In this document: positions 9,968 through 19,278 of the stretch, one piece after another
Position numbering within the stretch: position 1 is the first letter of the stretch
How the letters are laid out: each line of letters begins with the position of its first letter
NCBI RefSeq assembly: GCF_002216775.1
Contig: NZ_CP022315.1
Location: 620,001 to 684,000 of the forward strand
Direction: 5' to 3'
DNA from: Virgibacillus phasianinus
Lineage (GTDB): Bacteria; Bacillota; Bacilli; Bacillales; Amphibacillaceae
DNA: 64,000 bases
Made by a program: the position numbers and the translations under genes
The notes under the pieces: model-generated
Databases searched by the model: none
Told to the model about the DNA's origin: nothing
Seen by the model: the letters and a program-made list of their open reading frames with translations, nothing else

Positions 9968-10972
9968 TCACTTTTTTAGAATAATCAGGGTGAAATCATC
10001 ACGAAGGTGGAAACCCTGAAGCCGTTCAAAGTATTTGTATACAAGTTCTACCATTTCCTGTGCTGGTAAATGGACATGCTGTCTGATTACATCCAGGACT
10101 TCTTCACTTTCGATAAAACGGTCGCCCTGCCGGCATTCTGTGACCCCGTCAGTCAACAAAATAATCATATCGCCATCTTGCATCGTACGTTCATATTGTT
10201 TATATTTCACTTCTTTTGATACACCTAATACAAGACCCTTTGCTTCAATTTCTTTAAACGTATCTGTTTCGGCACAATAAAAGAACCCAGGCTCGTGACC
10301 TGCAGTAGAATATAAAAACTTACAATCCTTAGGTTTATATTGCGCATAAAACATGGTAATAAACATACTCGGGTCAACATTACGTTCAACAACACGATTT
10401 AAATTACCAAGAATAGTCCGCGGACTCATTGTTTCTTCTGGAAAGCTATCCATGGAGTATTTAATCATCGACATACAAAGGGCAGCAGGAATTCCTTTTC
10501 CGATAACATCAGCAACTGCAATCCCAAGTGACCCATCCTCACCTTTAATGAAGTGGTAATAATCACCATTCAACTGATGAGCCGGGACACTAATAACACC
10601 AATATCCAAGCCATTTATTTCGGGTTTTGAAGTTGCAAGTAATGTTTCCTGCATTCCCGCTGCAACAGATATTTCAGATTTCAATTCGATTTGTTGTTCG
10701 CGCAGATTCTGAAATTCCTGATGCGCGAGACCGTACGATATCATTAATTCCATTAGAAAATCCATGGAACGCTGAAAGTCCTCAAATAAGTCGGGGTATA
10801 TATCCGCCAATGCCTGATTGTGCAAACTTACAATTTCTTCTGGCAAAATGTTGTTTTTAATAAATGATTTACTGATTTGTTCCGCACCATATAATGATTG
10901 TTCATCTTGTGTCTCAATGTAGTGCCTTAATAAATCTTTATAGTTTGCAGCGTCTAACTTCATTGTATCCAC
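9968..10972 (-). CDS. rsbU: RsbU, PP2C phosphatase acting on RsbV-P
   Basis: A 334-aa protein. The N-terminal ~110 residues form the helical RsbT-binding region and the rest is a PPM phosphatase domain (NGDYYHF, VADVIGKGIPAAL, LLTDGVTE, DDFTLIIL). RsbU, switched on by RsbT, dephosphorylates RsbV and starts SigB activation. Length matches B. subtilis RsbU. Confidence 0.96.
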   Translation of the reverse strand: MDTMKLDAANYKDLLRHYIETQDEQSLYGAEQISKSFIKNNILPEEIVSLHNQALADIYPDLFEDFQRSMDFLMELMISYGLAHQEFQNLREQQIELKSEISVAAGMQETLLATSKPEINGLDIGVISVPAHQLNGDYYHFIKGEDGSLGIAVADVIGKGIPAALCMSMIKYSMDSFPEETMSPRTILGNLNRVVERNVDPSMFITMFYAQYKPKDCKFLYSTAGHEPGFFYCAETDTFKEIEAKGLVLGVSKEVKYKQYERTMQDGDMIILLTDGVTECRQGDRFIESEEVLDVIRQHVHLPAQEMVELVYKYFERLQGFHLRDDFTLIILKK

Positions 10973-10998
10973 ACTGTACCCCCTCTTCTACTGCTTGC

Positions 10999-11400
10999 TT
11001 AGCGTGTCCATTTCACGGCATATATTTCTGTGCCTTTTCCTATTTCAGATTTTATATCGAATTCATCCATTAACCTTCTTACCCCTGGGAGTCCCGCTCC
11101 AAGTCCACCTGACGTGGTATAGCCATCTTCCATTACCTGACTGATATCTTCTATCCCCGGTCCAGCATCAACAGCCACCATACGAATTCCTTTTTGATTC
11201 ACGGTTTCAATTACTTCAAAACAGATTTTTCCTTCGCTAGCATACAAATATATATTTCGGGCCAATTCGGATATAGCGGTGGCAATACGAGCCTGGTCTA
11301 CTGTTCCGAAGCCAGTTTTCTTGGCGATATCCCGGCCAACTTGTCTGGCTCCAACAATATCCCACTCCTTTTTAATATTTACACAGGATTGAAGGTTCAT
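10999..11400 (-). CDS. rsbT: RsbT, serine kinase switch
   Basis: A 133-aa GHKL kinase with N-box AISELARNIYLYA, G1 motif DAGPGIEDI and the later GLGAGLPGVRRLMD. It phosphorylates RsbS and RsbR in the stressosome and, once released, activates RsbU. It begins 2 bp after rsbS. Confidence 0.96.
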   Translation of the reverse strand: MNLQSCVNIKKEWDIVGARQVGRDIAKKTGFGTVDQARIATAISELARNIYLYASEGKICFEVIETVNQKGIRMVAVDAGPGIEDISQVMEDGYTTSGGLGAGLPGVRRLMDEFDIKSEIGKGTEIYAVKWTR

Positions 11401-11402
11401 TC

Positions 11403-11759
11403 CTATACCCCCAATTCCTTATGGAGTTTAATTAACCCCTGTTCAATATCTAAGGCTGTAGGTACATCCTTCATGTGAATTCCAAGATCAATTAATGTCA
11501 CTGCCACGGCTGGCTGAATACCGGTTAAAACTACTCTCGCCCCCATTAGATCCGACATCGTAACAACATCGCCTAACACTTTCGCAATGAACGAATCAAT
11601 GATTTCAACAGAAGTTAAATCAATAACTATACCGGTTGCACCACTTTTATGAATTTTATTTAATAAATCCTCCTGGAACTGGATAGCTGTATTATCATCA
11701 AGCTCCGTTTGAATGGAGATTAACAAATAGTTATGTAGTTTCAGAATAGGTATACGCAT
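11403..11759 (-). CDS. rsbS: RsbS, stressosome STAS protein
   Basis: A 118-aa single STAS domain. The phosphorylatable Ser lies in [13 protein letters not shown], as in B. subtilis RsbS. It forms the stressosome core with RsbR and sequesters RsbT. Six bp separate it from rsbR. Confidence 0.96.
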   Translation of the reverse strand: MRIPILKLHNYLLISIQTELDDNTAIQFQEDLLNKIHKSGATGIVIDLTSVEIIDSFIAKVLGDVVTMSDLMGARVVLTGIQPAVAVTLIDLGIHMKDVPTALDIEQGLIKLHKELGV

Positions 11760-11765
11760 AAGCGA

Positions 11766-12635
11766 TCACTCCCCAGTTAATGAATTTAAAATCGTTTCTA
11801 TTTCTGCATCTTTCGTATTTATATCCTCTATTTTGCGATCAGTCATTTCCAATGCTTTTTTGAAACCTTTTTTGAGAGAGCTTTTCGTTGGAAATTTACC
11901 AAGGTCAATGCCTAGATTGACAATCGTTTGAGCAATCTCTGGCCTAATCCCCACAAGAATACATGTTGATCCTATTAACCGAACCGCTTCCGCTGCCTGA
12001 ATGATATGGTGCGCGACCATTGTATCGACAACAGGTACACCGGTAATGTCAATTAGAACGACATCTGCATTATGCTTAATAACCCCTTCAAGTAAATTTT
12101 CCATAATCAATTTCGCACGTTCCGTGTCAATGGTTCCTATTAAAGGCATAACCGTAATATTATCCATCACTGGTATAAGTGGTGCAGACAGCTCCTGTAG
12201 TGCAACACGCTGCAGCGATACGATATGCTCCCAGCTTCCTGAATATTCGTTGACTAGCTGACGAATGATTGGCTCCACCCACATATCAACACTTTGTAAG
12301 ACCCTTGAAATATAATCGGAATCGACCTGTTCAGATTGACTAAGGATATACTCAACCGTTACCCGTCTAAAAACCTGCAGACCGTCGGTAATATAACTTA
12401 GCGGCCATCCGAGATTGATCAGCTTCTCTGAAAAGTTTTCCAATGTATTTGTCGATCCCTGTCCCTGAATACTTGCGAATATAACATTTACAAATTCCCT
12501 GTTTGTACTTTCAAATAATTCATCTGAGATTGTTGCAGTATAGTTGCCCTCTTTTAATGAGTCAACTTCCTTAAGCCACATATGGACAATTGTATCGCTG
12601 TTTTTTAATGCGATTTCTTTAAACTTTTTATCCAC
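11766..12635 (-). CDS. rsbR: RsbR, stressosome sensor subunit
   Basis: A 289-aa protein: an N-terminal non-heme globin-like sensor domain (~1-150) and a C-terminal STAS domain (~160-275) with the phosphorylatable region DITGVPVVDTMVAHH. It is slightly longer than B. subtilis RsbRA because of a charged C-terminal tail. It is the first gene of the operon; no strong sigma-A promoter could be picked with confidence in the AT-rich 200 bp upstream. Confidence 0.94.
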   Translation of the reverse strand: MDKKFKEIALKNSDTIVHMWLKEVDSLKEGNYTATISDELFESTNREFVNVIFASIQGQGSTNTLENFSEKLINLGWPLSYITDGLQVFRRVTVEYILSQSEQVDSDYISRVLQSVDMWVEPIIRQLVNEYSGSWEHIVSLQRVALQELSAPLIPVMDNITVMPLIGTIDTERAKLIMENLLEGVIKHNADVVLIDITGVPVVDTMVAHHIIQAAEAVRLIGSTCILVGIRPEIAQTIVNLGIDLGKFPTKSSLKKGFKKALEMTDRKIEDINTKDAEIETILNSLTGE

Positions 12636-12796
12636 TGGTATGCCCCCTTGTTGGTTAATTTGCTATTATATTTTTATTCCATTATGTAATCCTTAGTTGC
12701 ACTATTTTACATGATTCATCAAAAACTGCAGGAAACACAAAATTCTTCACTGAATACACCCATTGTACCATAAGATAGTTGATGTTTATAAAAATT

Positions 12797-12833
12797 AAAA
12801 AACCCCCTGCTAATATACGTTAACAAGGGTTTT
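12797..12833 (-). terminator. Terminator after ndoA
   Basis: Arms AAAACCC and GGGTTTT on the minus strand with a long loop, followed by a T-rich run. It separates the toxin operon from rsbR. Confidence 0.7.
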
Positions 12834-12845
12834 CAAAAACATAAT

Positions 12846-13196
12846 CTACATATCCTTAAGTCCAAGACTTATTTCCAATGCCTGATCTATTTTTTTCATC
12901 ATTTCACTATCCAGTTTTGTAATTTTATCTGTTAATCTTTGTTTATCTAACGTACGAATTTGCTCGAGTAATATAACAGAATTACGGTCAAAACCATAGC
13001 GCTTCGCATTAATCTCAACATGTGTTGGTAGCTTTGCCTTCTGGATTTGAGCAGTAATTGCTGCAACAATTACAGTAGGGCTAAACCTATTACCGATATC
13101 GTTTTGTAAAATTAATACTGGACGTATACCTCCCTGTTCTGATCCTACCACAGGGGATAAGTCAGCGAAATATACTTCTCCTCGTTGAACGATCAA
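12846..13196 (-). CDS. ndoA: EndoA/MazF family mRNA interferase toxin
   Basis: A 116-aa MazF-type endoribonuclease, nearly canonical for Bacillus EndoA. The N-terminal [21 protein letters not shown] holds the catalytic Arg and loop, and it ends LGLKDM. EndoA of B. subtilis cuts single-stranded RNA at UACAU. It starts 4 bp after the antitoxin gene, so they are co-translated. The position next to alr and rsbR is the conserved Bacillus one, which suggests a chromosomal stress role rather than plasmid maintenance. Confidence 0.96.
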   Translation of the reverse strand: MIVQRGEVYFADLSPVVGSEQGGIRPVLILQNDIGNRFSPTVIVAAITAQIQKAKLPTHVEINAKRYGFDRNSVILLEQIRTLDKQRLTDKITKLDSEMMKKIDQALEISLGLKDM

Positions 13197-13200
13197 ATTA

Positions 13201-13491
13201 TTACACCCCGATCACAGAACGCTCAAGGGTGTTTTCAGCCTCCTCTTCAGCTTGAAAAGCCTCCGACGCAATTGTTAGATTAATTCGAGCCATTTCCTCA
13301 TAGCCTTTTTGCATGGATTCCCGAAATTGTTGAATATGGTCATATTTCTTCTGTTCTAAATAATTCCTTGTTGCTTGACAGATAAAATCGCTAAGATCTC
13401 TATTATCATACTTCATTAGTCCATCCACCTCATTTAATAGGTTTTTTGGTAATCGTACTAAAATCTCCTGTAAGCTCTCTGACAAAACCAT
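13201..13491 (-). CDS. ndoAI: EndoAI/MazE family antitoxin
   Basis: A 96-aa ribbon-helix-helix antitoxin. The RHH DNA-binding fold is in the first ~45 residues ([16 protein letters not shown]) and an acidic C-terminal tail would bind the toxin. It lies directly ahead of ndoA and downstream of alr, as in B. subtilis. Confidence 0.95.
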   Translation of the reverse strand: MVLSESLQEILVRLPKNLLNEVDGLMKYDNRDLSDFICQATRNYLEQKKYDHIQQFRESMQKGYEEMARINLTIASEAFQAEEEAENTLERSVIGV

Positions 13492-13666
13492 ACACCTCCG
13501 CCAACTGTTGAACGATCAATATCAAATTTACTACAATAATATCATTCTACAGACGGCAATGCAAAGGATTTCAGAGATATTTGTCTAAAAAATGTATGAA
13601 TCCTGTTTAAAAATTAAACGGCTGTGGTATATATACTTATTTACACATCATGAATTTATGACATGT

Positions 13667-14830
13667 TTATCCGTTGTTTTTTACATAGATTCTTGGAACC
13701 CTTTCACTAATCATACAGGGAATTTCATAGTTAATGGTCTCCAGGAAATTTGCTATTTCATCCATTTCAATTTCATCGCCATTGTTCTTTCCAATTAGTG
13801 TAACCTTAGTTCCAACAGGATATTCCTTATCAAGGCGAATCATTGTCTGGTCCATGCATACCCTTCCAACGATAGGCATCCTTTTTCCCTCAATGAGAAC
13901 TTCCATTCCCTGCAATTTCCGTGGCCAGCCATCCGCATAACCTATTGGTATTGTGCCAATCCATTCCGCATGATCTGTTATATAGGTTGCGCCATAACTA
14001 ATCGACTCATGGCGAGCAACATTTTTCACATGTACCAGCCTGCTATGCATCGAAAAAGCGGGTTTCAAATTAATTAGCTGTTTGTTCCGCACATCTTGAG
14101 ATGGATATAATCCATACATCGCTATGCCGAATCGTATAAAATCATGCATTTTTTCCGGAAAACGAATAGAGGCAGCACTATTCCCAATGTGAATATCGAC
14201 AGGCTCACCCCATATTCTGTTAAACACGCTCAGAAGGTGATAAAAACGTTTCTTTTGTTCAATAAAATAAGTCAAGTCATCTTCGTCAGCAGTAGCAAAA
14301 TGGGTGTAAATCCCTGTTAAATTAATATGATCAGCTGTTTGGAGCGCTTCGACCAATGACTTAAGTTCATTTTCTGTGCGAATCCCCAATCGTCCCATAC
14401 CGGTATCCCACTTCATATGAAGCTTCAATTCTTTTGAATTTAAATGTGCTTCTACCTCTCGAAGCCATTCTGCTTGAAAAAATGTAAGCGTAATATCATG
14501 TTCGCTAGCAATCCGTGCATCCCGAGGCGCAACCCAGCCAAAGACCAAGATTGGTGCTTTGATTCCAGCATGACGCAACTCCAGTGCTTCTTCAAGGAGC
14601 GCCACAGCAAGAGCATTAGCACCTGCTTGCAGGGCGGCTTCAGCTACTTTAACTGCACCATGGCCATATCCATCTGCCTTCACAACGGCAAATATAGAAC
14701 TGTCTGATGGCAGCTTTTGTTTCATTTGTGCAATATTGTAAGCAACGGCATCCAGGTTAACCTCCACCCAGGTTGGCCGGTAAAATACGTCAGACACAAG
14801 CACCATATCTCCTTTGACTTCTAAATTCAT
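13667..14830 (-). CDS. alr: Alanine racemase
   Basis: A PLP fold-type III racemase making D-Ala for peptidoglycan. The PLP lysine is in FAVVKADGYGHG and the second catalytic base is the Tyr of SISYGATY. About 387 aa from the longest start. The start is uncertain: AAGG precedes 14830, while AAAGGAG lies 5 nt before a GTG at 14803 that would give a protein closer in length to B. subtilis Alr. It is followed by ndoAI-ndoA on the same strand. Confidence 0.96.
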   Translation of the reverse strand: MNLEVKGDMVLVSDVFYRPTWVEVNLDAVAYNIAQMKQKLPSDSSIFAVVKADGYGHGAVKVAEAALQAGANALAVALLEEALELRHAGIKAPILVFGWVAPRDARIASEHDITLTFFQAEWLREVEAHLNSKELKLHMKWDTGMGRLGIRTENELKSLVEALQTADHINLTGIYTHFATADEDDLTYFIEQKKRFYHLLSVFNRIWGEPVDIHIGNSAASIRFPEKMHDFIRFGIAMYGLYPSQDVRNKQLINLKPAFSMHSRLVHVKNVARHESISYGATYITDHAEWIGTIPIGYADGWPRKLQGMEVLIEGKRMPIVGRVCMDQTMIRLDKEYPVGTKVTLIGKNNGDEIEMDEIANFLETINYEIPCMISERVPRIYVKNNG

Positions 14831-14943
14831 ATATCCTTCTATTATTATTTCGCTTTTACCCGATAACTGTCAATCAAATATGGTTTGTCCATGGTGAAAA
14901 TATGGCTTTTTTTGCTAATAGCAACTAAGTCATTCGCCCAAAG

Positions 14944-14959
14944 GCTTGGCGAACGCCAA
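14944..14959. other. Short perfect hairpin upstream of alr
   Basis: CTTGGC-gaac-GCCAAG followed on the plus strand by TTTTCT. It could be a weak plus-strand terminator or a leader structure of alr. No plus-strand gene ends here. Confidence 0.4.
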
Positions 14960-15000
14960 GTTTTCTAATACTTTACACCGATAAGGATTTCTTTCTTAAA

Positions 15001-15050
15001 GTGCAAAAGTAAAAAGCAGACCCCCCTTTCTCTTGTGAGTCTGCTTGCAC
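15001..15050 (-). terminator. Terminator of the ydcC-like lipoprotein gene
   Basis: On the minus strand the stem AAGCAGAC/GTCTGCTT is followed by TTTTTAC. An outer GTGCAA/TTGCAC pair extends it. It lies directly after the lipoprotein stop and separates it from alr. Confidence 0.75.
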
Positions 15051-15052
15051 CA

Positions 15053-16072
15053 TTATTTTATTTCTTTTCCCTGCACTGATTTTGCAACATTAATCAATTC
15101 TTCTTTTGTTAAATCATCGCTTGCTAAATAAAAATTCATGCCATTATTATGCCATTCAATGGAGTTTTCCGAAACTGCACCAATTGCGAATCCCAAGTTA
15201 ACAATTTCACCTGAAACCGGTTTTGGCGAAGTCATGGCCTGCTCAACATTGACTTTTTCCTCAACTAACGTGAAGTTTTTCTCCCCTTTAAATGTCATGA
15301 TGACACGTTTTCCATTTTCAAGCTCCGTTTCTTCCTGTTTATATAGTTCAGAACCCGCTGTTTCTAATGGGAACATTAATGTGAACGTAGACGATGCTGG
15401 ATCAGCAGATACTGGCACTTCCCCTGACGCACTGCTTGTCATGTTCTTCTCCATTTCAAAGTCGTCCTTTTTAAATTTCGGATCCGTTTTGAAGCTAGTG
15501 AATTTCACTTCCACTACAGGATTTTTGTCCTTATCCATTACCTTCACCAATACAGGTGCATAGGTCTTTTTATCAAAGTGAATTTCTTGATAAGGAAGAT
15601 TATTATTACTTTGATAGTTTGTTTTTGTTTGGAATACATAGGCTGAATCTGTTGTGCTGAAAGTTGCTTCACTATCCTTTTTAATATCATTTACCAGTGA
15701 TTGATATAAATATGGCTGGCTTCCATTATCCGGCCATTTTGATTGAAATTTAAAGCTTTTGTTCAAGGATGGCGTTAGTACAAATACACCTTTTTCATTC
15801 TTTAAAATTACTTGACTTCCTTTTTCATCCTGATCATTTGTCAGTTTAACACGGTATAAATCATCTTTCTTGTGCCAGATATCGATGTTGAACATTTGAC
15901 TTTCCTGACCGGTATCCATCTTCATTTGCGCTGTTGCTTTATAACCATCCATATCTGTCAGTTTTTCATCTAATTTCTCAAGAACTCCTTCTTGTGATTC
16001 TTCTCCACAAGCAGAGAGTATTAATAAAGCCAAACCTAAGGCAAGTGCTAACCAAATGCTATTTTTTTTCAT
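15053..16072 (-). CDS. LolA-like lipoprotein (YdcC/GerS-like)
   Basis: A 339-aa secreted lipoprotein. The signal peptide ends in the lipobox LILSAC. The mature part is a LolA-like beta fold with two halves (EKLDEKLTDMDGYKATAQMKM; YLASDDLTKEELINVAKSV). The B. subtilis homologue ydcC lies between acpS and alr and is a sporulation gene; the LolA-like GerS of Clostridioides acts in spore germination. A membrane-anchored sporulation or germination role is inferred. The start is the third codon of the longest frame, 8 nt after GGGAG. Confidence 0.85.
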   Translation of the reverse strand: MKKNSIWLALALGLALLILSACGEESQEGVLEKLDEKLTDMDGYKATAQMKMDTGQESQMFNIDIWHKKDDLYRVKLTNDQDEKGSQVILKNEKGVFVLTPSLNKSFKFQSKWPDNGSQPYLYQSLVNDIKKDSEATFSTTDSAYVFQTKTNYQSNNNLPYQEIHFDKKTYAPVLVKVMDKDKNPVVEVKFTSFKTDPKFKKDDFEMEKNMTSSASGEVPVSADPASSTFTLMFPLETAGSELYKQEETELENGKRVIMTFKGEKNFTLVEEKVNVEQAMTSPKPVSGEIVNLGFAIGAVSENSIEWHNNGMNFYLASDDLTKEELINVAKSVQGKEIK

Positions 16073-16128
16073 GGACATATCTCCCTTGTCTCGATTCCAA
16101 GGACAAAAGGAATGTAGTCACCGCGTGC

Positions 16129-17628
16129 TCATGTACGAAAAACAAGTGGAAAACCTTTGATAACATCTGTAGCTAATAAGTCATAATAGGAATGCCCTTC
16201 ACTTACACTCAAATCAGCTGCTTTACCATGAAGGTAGCAGGCATTGCATAATCCCTCTTCAATGGTTCCTTTCTGCATTACCATTGACAGAATTACACCT
16301 GAAAGAACGTCACCACTCCCACCTTTGGCAAGGCCAGGATTCCCTGTTTGATTAACGGTTTGCTTTCCATCTGGTGTTGTTATAATGGTATACTTCCCCT
16401 TTAGAATAACGTAAACACCATATTCTTTGCTTAGCCTTTTCGCGTAATCAAACGGTGCATGTACAATTTCTTCTATTGGGCAATCCATTAACATAGCCAT
16501 TTCACCGGGGTGGGGGGTAAGAATTGTTGGTGCAGATCGATTTCCAAGCAAACTCAAATTCTTTTTTATATGAAAAAGTCCATCTGCATCAATAATTATT
16601 GGGCAATCGGCACTTTTTACAACCCCAGCGACAATCCCACCTGCCTGTTTTCCACGTCCGAGTCCCATTCCAATTGCAATAGCGTGATACGGCTCTAACT
16701 GGGATGACGATATGGGTCCATTTTCAGGAATTGGTAGAAATGTCGCTTCTAAACAAGCTGGAGCAATCGAACCGATTATTCCTTCTTGTGTACCAATCGT
16801 GACTAGCCCCGCTCCGGCCCGCAACGCAGCCTTCGCTGTCATCGCAATGGATCCGGGCATTTCCTTACTACCACCAACAACTAATCCTTTTCCATGCTCC
16901 CCTTTGTGTGAGAATGCTTCGCGCTTTGGTAGACTCTGTTTAAAATTATCTTCTTCCCACGTACTCTTCGCAGTTACATTTGAAAAAGCCTGCGATGGAA
17001 TGCCAATCGAAGTCGTTTCCCATGTTCCATAATAAGGGGCGGTATGCTGCACAAAAACACTTTCCTTTGGTGCTTCGATAATAAATGTGCGATCAGCCTG
17101 GATGGCATAGAAGTCAGTTATCCCTTCGTCACTGGGCAACCCTGTGGGGATATCGATTGCAATTACCTTTTTACCCGATTGATTAACCAGTGACACGACC
17201 TTTTTCAAAGGTTCTCTCAGCATTCCTTTCATGCCAATTCCTAGCATAGCATCAACCACAACATTTACATGATGTAAGTGTATTTCCAGCTCATCAGCAG
17301 ACTGTGCAACATGTACGGCGCCACCACAATTCTTATAAATTTCTTTGTGGTAACGTGCATCCCCTTTTATTTTTTCATCCGGAACAATTTGTATGGCAAG
17401 AACGTTATACCCATCGTTCAGCAATGTTCTAGAAATTACATAGCCATCGCCCCCATTGTTTCCTGATCCGATCAGGATACCAACTTGATCATGCTTAGAA
17501 AGGATCGATTTCATTTTCTCGCATACAGCCCTACCAGCATTCTCCATCAATAGTTTTCCGTCATACCCTACTCTATCCATGGTATGACTGTCTACATCGT
17601 ACATTTCCTTCGCGGTGACAATAAACAT
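16129..17628 (-). CDS. nnr: Bifunctional NAD(P)H-hydrate epimerase/dehydratase
   Basis: A 499-aa fusion. The N-terminal YjeF_N epimerase (~1-215, GSGNNGGDGYVISR) is followed by a C-terminal ADP-dependent NAD(P)HX dehydratase of ribokinase fold (~225-495, HKGEHGKGLVVGGS, TPHPGEMAML, GNPGLAKGGSGDVLSG). It repairs damaged NAD(P)H. B. subtilis has these activities on separate proteins. The chosen start is 8 nt after AGGAGG. It lies between acpS and the lipoprotein gene, same strand. Confidence 0.95.
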   Translation of the reverse strand: MFIVTAKEMYDVDSHTMDRVGYDGKLLMENAGRAVCEKMKSILSKHDQVGILIGSGNNGGDGYVISRTLLNDGYNVLAIQIVPDEKIKGDARYHKEIYKNCGGAVHVAQSADELEIHLHHVNVVVDAMLGIGMKGMLREPLKKVVSLVNQSGKKVIAIDIPTGLPSDEGITDFYAIQADRTFIIEAPKESVFVQHTAPYYGTWETTSIGIPSQAFSNVTAKSTWEEDNFKQSLPKREAFSHKGEHGKGLVVGGSKEMPGSIAMTAKAALRAGAGLVTIGTQEGIIGSIAPACLEATFLPIPENGPISSSQLEPYHAIAIGMGLGRGKQAGGIVAGVVKSADCPIIIDADGLFHIKKNLSLLGNRSAPTILTPHPGEMAMLMDCPIEEIVHAPFDYAKRLSKEYGVYVILKGKYTIITTPDGKQTVNQTGNPGLAKGGSGDVLSGVILSMVMQKGTIEEGLCNACYLHGKAADLSVSEGHSYYDLLATDVIKGFPLVFRT

Positions 17629-17682
17629 TACCATTTCCTCCTACCCGCACTAAAATATATGAGACAAACTTTCCGAATATGC

Positions 17683-17733
17683 AAGAAAAGCGTAAGCGCC
17701 TTGGTCAGGGGTGACTCGCATAAGCAATAGACG
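17683..17733. repeat. Repeat family A, partial copy
   Basis: GAAAAGCG(T)AAGCGC, then TTGGTCAG and CATAAGCAATAGACG match the 5' half of the elements at 7516 and 43749. It ends exactly at the acpS stop codon, with the 3' half missing. Confidence 0.6.
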
Positions 17734-18090
17734 CTATTCTTCTATAATTACTTGAGCAACAGCATAGTCCTTGCTATGAGTAATAGAGATAAAGATGGAA
17801 TATGGTTCATAGCCTCGTGCCGTTATACGTGGTGCTCCTAGTTCGTTCGTTTTTATTTCTATGTCCTTGAAACTCAACTTTCCAATACCTTGTCCAGTAG
17901 CTTTTGCAAAAGCCTCCTTCGCAGTAAATCTTCCAGCTAGAAATTCCGTGCGGCGTGATGCACTGCTTAATTTTTCATACATTATTTGCTCAGTTGTTGT
18001 TAAAATCCTGCTTACTAATTGATTACTTTTCGCCAAACTGTTTCTAATTCGTTCCAATTCTATAATATCAATTCCAATCCCTTTAATCAT
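17734..18090 (-). CDS. acpS: Holo-[acyl-carrier-protein] synthase
   Basis: A 118-aa 4'-phosphopantetheinyl transferase of the AcpS type. It has the metal-binding GIGIDIIELERI at the N terminus and the motif FLAGRFTAKEAFAKATGQG. It converts apo-ACP to holo-ACP for fatty-acid synthesis. Divergent from the rhomboid gene, as in B. subtilis (ydcB/ydcA). Confidence 0.96.
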   Translation of the reverse strand: MIKGIGIDIIELERIRNSLAKSNQLVSRILTTTEQIMYEKLSSASRRTEFLAGRFTAKEAFAKATGQGIGKLSFKDIEIKTNELGAPRITARGYEPYSIFISITHSKDYAVAQVIIEE

Positions 18091-18235
18091 TTGATAAACG
18101 ATCCTTTCTCTTACTAAACTGCAATAAATTGTTCATTTGATTGTTTTTAATGGTCATACTGTGAATGAAGCGTTATTATACTAATAATACCCGAAAATCC
18201 AATTAATCAAAAATTCATTCCGGCGGGGGATTCCA

Positions 18236-18997
18236 ATGTTTATACGATCAGAAAGAAGTATTAAAGAATTTATTCGGTCTTATCCCATTGTGTCAACGAT
18301 TGTTATCATTCATCTAGTCTTGCTGGTCATTGTTAGAATACTTTCGTTACCAATCGGGGAGCAACTCTATCAGTGGGGGGCCGGGAGCAACATTCTCATA
18401 CATGAGGGAGAATACTGGCGGCTCTTAACCTCTATCTTCTTCCATGCGGGATTGAGTCATGCTCTTTTCAATTCCTTTGCACTTGTTCTATTTGGTCCAG
18501 CCCTTGAACAAATGCTTGGAAAATTCACCTTTATTTGTACGTACCTATTGGCCGGATTAGCAGGTAATCTTGGTACATATGTTATCGAACCAACAGCATT
18601 TTACACATATATCGGCGCATCTGGTGCCATTTATGGTTTATTTGGCATTTACATTTTCATGGTTGTTTTTCGTAAACACCTGATTGACAGTCAAAGCGCA
18701 CGTATCGTGGTAACTATTCTCGTTATTGGACTGATTTTGACTTTCATACGCCCCGGCATTAATGTATATGCACATGTATTTGGTTTCCTTGGCGGACTTG
18801 CTCTTGGTCCATTGGTACTTGCAAATGCCAAGCCGTTTAACACTTGGAAAAGCCAAGGCGCAAGCCACACCGGTTCTGTGCAATTCAACCCAAGCCGGTG
18901 GGAACGAAAACAAAAGAACAAGCAAATTTTTAAAATCATTCTGTGGACTGTACTTGGCATATTAGTTGTTCTTGGCATCTTCGGCAGGTTCTTTTAG
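18236..18997 (+). CDS. Rhomboid family intramembrane serine protease (YdcA-like)
   Basis: A 253-aa membrane protein with about seven hydrophobic segments. The nucleophile Ser is in GASGAIYGLFG and the catalytic His in VYAHVFGFLGG. The first segment is followed by a conserved HEGEYWRLLTSIFFHAG stretch typical of rhomboids. Substrate unknown. GGCGGGGG-like ribosome binding site before the ATG at 18236. Confidence 0.92.
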   Translation: MFIRSERSIKEFIRSYPIVSTIVIIHLVLLVIVRILSLPIGEQLYQWGAGSNILIHEGEYWRLLTSIFFHAGLSHALFNSFALVLFGPALEQMLGKFTFICTYLLAGLAGNLGTYVIEPTAFYTYIGASGAIYGLFGIYIFMVVFRKHLIDSQSARIVVTILVIGLILTFIRPGINVYAHVFGFLGGLALGPLVLANAKPFNTWKSQGASHTGSVQFNPSRWERKQKNKQIFKIILWTVLGILVVLGIFGRFF

Positions 18998-19050
18998 ATT
19001 GAAACACCGGTTAGTACCAAAAAGAATGACGAGTTCAGCCTTGGCAGTTG

Positions 19051-19203
19051 AACTCGGGCGAGGGAGTGCGGAACTTGGGTGAGTACAAGGCCAACTCGGG
19101 CCACGGTGCTTCAAATCCGGTAGAGAAATAACTGTCTCCCGAGTTGAGGGTGCCGTGGCCCAAGTTTAGCTTGTTTTCTTCCGACTTGGCTTGATTCTCG
19201 CCT
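19051..19203. repeat. Repeat family B, copy 1 (nested hairpin)
   Basis: A non-coding element between the convergent rhomboid and ydbT genes. The inner stem pairs 19093-19114 with 19144-19166 (GGGCCACGG with CCGTGGCCC, extended both ways with few mismatches). An outer pair is GGGCGAG (19056-19062) with CTCGCC (19198-19203). It begins with AACTCGGGCGAGG and contains CTGTCTCCCGAGTT, motifs shared with 51883-52008. Confidence 0.7.
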
Positions 19204-19278
19204 GTATTGTTTTTGTCAGCCTGTTTTTCGGTCATCTAACTACTTTACCCAGCATCGAACCATTCGTGGATAAAAAAG

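Noticed and set aside
12846-13491. MazEF-like pair as a plasmid addiction or defence system
   Set aside because: Its place after alr and before rsbR is the conserved chromosomal position in Bacillus.
19035-19235. 66-codon minus-strand frame between the rhomboid and ydbT genes
   Set aside because: It lies inside repeat family B; composition and lack of a binding site do not fit a gene.
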